Virus record (IMG/VR): IMGVR_UViG_3300037010_001635
Span: 1-22,171 of that record
Direction: 5' to 3' (one strand)
From: a virus
Length of the DNA: 22,171 nt
Position 1 is the first letter of the stretch, and each line of letters opens with the position of its first letter. The notes under the pieces were generated by a model that worked only from the letters and a program-made list of their open reading frames with translations, was not told the origin of the DNA and did not search any database. The position numbers and the translations under genes are program-made. Positions 20,241-22,171 of the stretch are shown here, one piece after another.

Positions 20241-20242
20241 TT

Positions 20243-20269
20243 AAATTTTAAAATATTTATTTAAAATTT
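20243..20269. repeat. 10-bp AT-only inverted repeat
   Basis: AAATTTTAAA (20243-20252) and TTTAAAATTT (20260-20269) are perfect reverse complements around a 7-base loop. It contains only A and T, so the hairpin would be weak; it may end the portal transcript inefficiently. Confidence 0.5.
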
Positions 20270-20270
20270 T

Positions 20271-20336
20271 ATTAGACATTTATTAAATGTTTATTAGACA
20301 TTTATTAGACATTTATTAGACATTTATTTAACATTT
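20271..20336. repeat. Six tandem 11-bp iterons after the portal gene
   Basis: Units start at 20271, 20282, 20293, 20304, 20315 and 20326. Four are ATTAGACATTT exactly; the second is ATTAAATGTTT and the last ATTTAACATTT. The array ends at the last base before the portal stop codon (20337-20339). A period of 11 is close to one DNA turn, so each unit would face the same side of the helix. Confidence 0.85.
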
Positions 20337-21848
20337 TTACATATCTTCGTCAGGCACTTCATAGAACGCCTTGAATAAAGGATTTTTCTTTTCTTTGGCG
20401 ATTTCTTTTAGATTGTCCTCAATTTCAAGGTCTGTTAAACCGAAGATAATTTTCATTGTTTTATTATAAGAGAAAACATTTCCTGCGTAATCTTTCGCTG
20501 TCGCGTACAGGTCAAGTTTTGAGGTCCAAGCATCGAGTGTCATTTTTTCAATAAATTTGTTTTCGTTGATAAATTGAACTTCAATCTTATCTTCATAGTC
20601 ACTCCATTCTGCTGCAGTTAAGATACCTGATGAAATAACCTCACGTTGAAGAATTTTCTTGAACATTGATGAATATACTTTACGAATTTTTGAAATAAAC
20701 ATAAAGAATTTAAGGTCATCTTTTGTAACTGTTGTTGAAGAAAAATCGAACGTACCATCTAATTCTGTCTGAAAAGGAATTCTGTTAGCAGGAATTTTAA
20801 GTGCTTTATATAATTTTTTATAGAAATAAATTATATCACCTAGTTCTCCTAGGTTTCCAGTTTCATCAATAGTTTCAACAGTTGTTCCTTTTCCTCCAGA
20901 ACGATTTGCAAACCAGTAGTCCTCTACCATTGACGTAATGTGTTGTTGATTTGTCACTTCACCAGTTTCTACGTTATAGAACTTTTTGTACTTAAATTTG
21001 TTTTGGTATTGATTTAAAACAGCCTCTCCAGATTTGTTTGGAAGGTCTCCAATATCGACATTAAATACGCGTCTTGAAACAGACCGAGAAAATCTCATAG
21101 GTATGAGTAAATCTTCAAGCGTCTTTAATTGATTGGCAGGTTTAATAGCTTGTTCAAGATATCCTTCAATAATACCGTCAGCATACAAACTAAAATCTTC
21201 CTTAACAATTTCTTCTCGAGAAAATTCTTGTTCATCTCTAACAAATGAATCAGATGTTAAAAAGGTTCCCTCTTGTTTTTTTAAATAAGAATAAGTTTCC
21301 TTTTCTGTATTAAAATAAAAGTAAATTGGGTCAATAAATTCAATTTTTTGAATACCAGATTTGGTGTTTGTTTTATCATACGCCAAATGAGCTACCATCT
21401 GACCATCGATATATCCATTTCTTACAATCGAAAACAGATTTCTATCTATGTTCATTAGCTTATAGATTTTATCGAATTTTTCAACAATCGCTTCTTTGAT
21501 TTTTTCATTTTCTTCATCAATGTTTACTTCGATTGCTCTTTTTTCATCAGTGCTAAATATTACTTCATTTACAACTTCTTCAATTGCATCATTGACATCT
21601 GCTTGTCTCGCTAAAATTCTATAAGAAGCAATTTTGAGTTTCTGTCTTTCGAGAAGAGTGGCTTTGTCTGCATTAGCATAAAGGCCTCCTCCATACGAAC
21701 CATCAAAAAATCCTCCAACAAATGGAGAATAATCTTCATCTGCGGTTACTCTAATCTGAATTGGATTAATTTCTGTAGAAAGTTCTTTGGTTTTTTTAAT
21801 GCCGAGAAAACTTTTAACTGTCTCGGTAAGTGTGTTTTTGGCTGTCAT
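20337..21848 (-). CDS. 20: Portal vertex protein (T4 gp20-like)
   Basis: 503 aa (T4 gp20 is 524). It forms the dodecameric ring through which DNA enters and leaves the head. Family-typical stretches are RQADVNDAIEEVVNEVI (about 82-98), RFSRSVSRRVFNVDIGDLPNKSGEAVLNQYQNKFKYKKFYNVETGEV (about 253-300) and EDYWFANRSGGKGTTVETIDETGNLGELGDIIYFYKKLYKALKIP (about 311-355). The start has a GGAG site 9 bases upstream and overlaps the stop of a 16-codon leader as ATGA. The late promoter is at 21914-21921. Six 11-bp iterons follow the stop. Confidence 0.95.
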   Translation of the reverse strand: MTAKNTLTETVKSFLGIKKTKELSTEINPIQIRVTADEDYSPFVGGFFDGSYGGGLYANADKATLLERQKLKIASYRILARQADVNDAIEEVVNEVIFSTDEKRAIEVNIDEENEKIKEAIVEKFDKIYKLMNIDRNLFSIVRNGYIDGQMVAHLAYDKTNTKSGIQKIEFIDPIYFYFNTEKETYSYLKKQEGTFLTSDSFVRDEQEFSREEIVKEDFSLYADGIIEGYLEQAIKPANQLKTLEDLLIPMRFSRSVSRRVFNVDIGDLPNKSGEAVLNQYQNKFKYKKFYNVETGEVTNQQHITSMVEDYWFANRSGGKGTTVETIDETGNLGELGDIIYFYKKLYKALKIPANRIPFQTELDGTFDFSSTTVTKDDLKFFMFISKIRKVYSSMFKKILQREVISSGILTAAEWSDYEDKIEVQFINENKFIEKMTLDAWTSKLDLYATAKDYAGNVFSYNKTMKIIFGLTDLEIEDNLKEIAKEKKNPLFKAFYEVPDEDM

Positions 21849-21895
21849 ATTTTAATACTCCATTTCTTATCTGATTGTTTTAAGTGAAAATTCAT
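21845..21895 (-). CDS. Possible 16-aa leader peptide of the portal gene
   Basis: Between the late promoter and the portal gene, an AAAGGA site stands 5 bases before an ATG at 21895. The frame MNFHLKQSDKKWSIKI ends with a TGA that overlaps the portal ATG as ATGA. This looks like a short leader translated to couple or tune portal synthesis. The peptide itself has no recognisable feature apart from being basic. Confidence 0.45.
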   Translation of the reverse strand: MNFHLKQSDKKWSIKI

Positions 21896-21913
21896 TTTAA
21901 TCCTTTAATATAC

Positions 21914-21921
21914 TATTTATA
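21914..21921 (-). promoter_or_regulatory. T4-type late promoter of the portal gene
   Basis: TATAAATAGT on the minus strand, about 19 bases before the leader ATG and 66 before the portal ATG. Confidence 0.72.
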
Positions 21922-21929
21922 AGAATGTC

Positions 21930-22136
21930 CTAAATAAAATATTCAGGATACTCACATTTGTACTCTTGGAGTTTGTCTTTTATTTTATTTAAAGTCGTGA
22001 ACATTTTTTCTTCATTTTCTGCGTATTTGTCTTTTTTTGAAAATAATCGAATCATAGTAGTAAGTTGTCTTTCTTTTATCTTTAATTTTTGTATATGTAA
22101 CTCTGGGTTATTTTCATATTCTGATAGTACGCTCAT
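21930..22136 (-). CDS. Small tagged helical protein
   Basis: 68 aa, charged and probably coiled coil (ELHIQKLKIKERQLTTMIRLFSKKDKYAENEEKMFTTLNKIKDKLQ). It ends YKCEYPEYFI, the copy of the tag furthest from the others. A GAGGA sequence lies 11 bases before the ATG, a rather long spacing. Its promoter is outside the window. Function unknown. Confidence 0.7.
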   Translation of the reverse strand: MSVLSEYENNPELHIQKLKIKERQLTTMIRLFSKKDKYAENEEKMFTTLNKIKDKLQEYKCEYPEYFI

Positions 22137-22171
22137 TTATTTCAAAGTCCTCATTCTCATAAAATGTTAAT

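Noticed and set aside
22114-22170. Minus-strand frame ending ...YENEDFEINERTIRI, overlapping the start of the gene at 22136
   Set aside because: It could be the tail of a gene beyond the window edge, but only 18 codons are visible and the overlap is 23 bases; not enough to call.

Overview
The window is a stretch of a T4-like (Straboviridae-type) myovirus genome with very low GC (roughly 30 %). Recognisable T4 homologues are the tail sheath gp18, neck proteins gp13 and gp14, GroES-like gp31, DNA ligase gp30, terminase small subunit gp16, head-completion protein gp4 and portal gp20. A dimeric dUTPase, a GH19-type endolysin, an AAA ATPase, a BspA-like 24-residue-repeat protein and two free-standing GIY-YIG-type homing endonucleases accompany them. 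The host is inferred, not seen: the AT richness, the TTAA-N11/12-TATAAT promoters (close to the TTTAAG/TATAAT signals described for Campylobacter) and the dimeric dUTPase suggest a phage of Campylobacter or a related Campylobacterota.

Layout: nearly everything is on the minus strand and is read from right to left. The exceptions are a gene tail at 1-63 and the gp16-gp4 pair (13466-14486). On the minus strand the order from the right is: a small tagged gene, the gp20 portal (late promoter), a homing endonuclease, then a late operon 19366 to 14487 (AAA ATPase, gp14, two unknown genes, BspA-like repeat protein, endolysin, one more unknown). After the gp16/gp4 island comes an early/middle-type region from about 13.4 to 5.6 kb: a 52-aa membrane protein, a duplicated gene pair, ligase, a possible nuclease, dUTPase, a helical protein, and many small genes ending with gp31. 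Then come a repeat protein with gp13 (late promoter), gp18 (late promoter and terminator), a second homing endonuclease and four small genes.

Regulation can be read from the sequence. Five copies of the T4-type late element TATAAATA stand before virion genes. Ten minus-strand promoters share TTAA-N11/12-TATAAT, and three of these carry an identical 17-bp box just upstream. Most genes have an AAAGGA-type ribosome binding site, and many overlap as ATGA.

The most unusual signal is a pair of C-terminal peptide tags shared by otherwise dissimilar proteins. Eleven small proteins end in (K/R)E-x-(Y/F)PE-x-(F/L/M)-I-stop. Four proteins of the late lysis/neck operon end in K-L-Y-(K/R)-(D/N)-stop. The first tag goes mostly with early-type promoters and the second with the late operon. 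Codon and stop-codon variety shows that the first tag is conserved as protein. Other points of interest are a 21-bp perfect inverted repeat with a C10-containing loop, a 333-bp gene-free region with a 16-bp closing stem (possible structured RNA), 11-bp iterons after the portal gene, and several very small genes.
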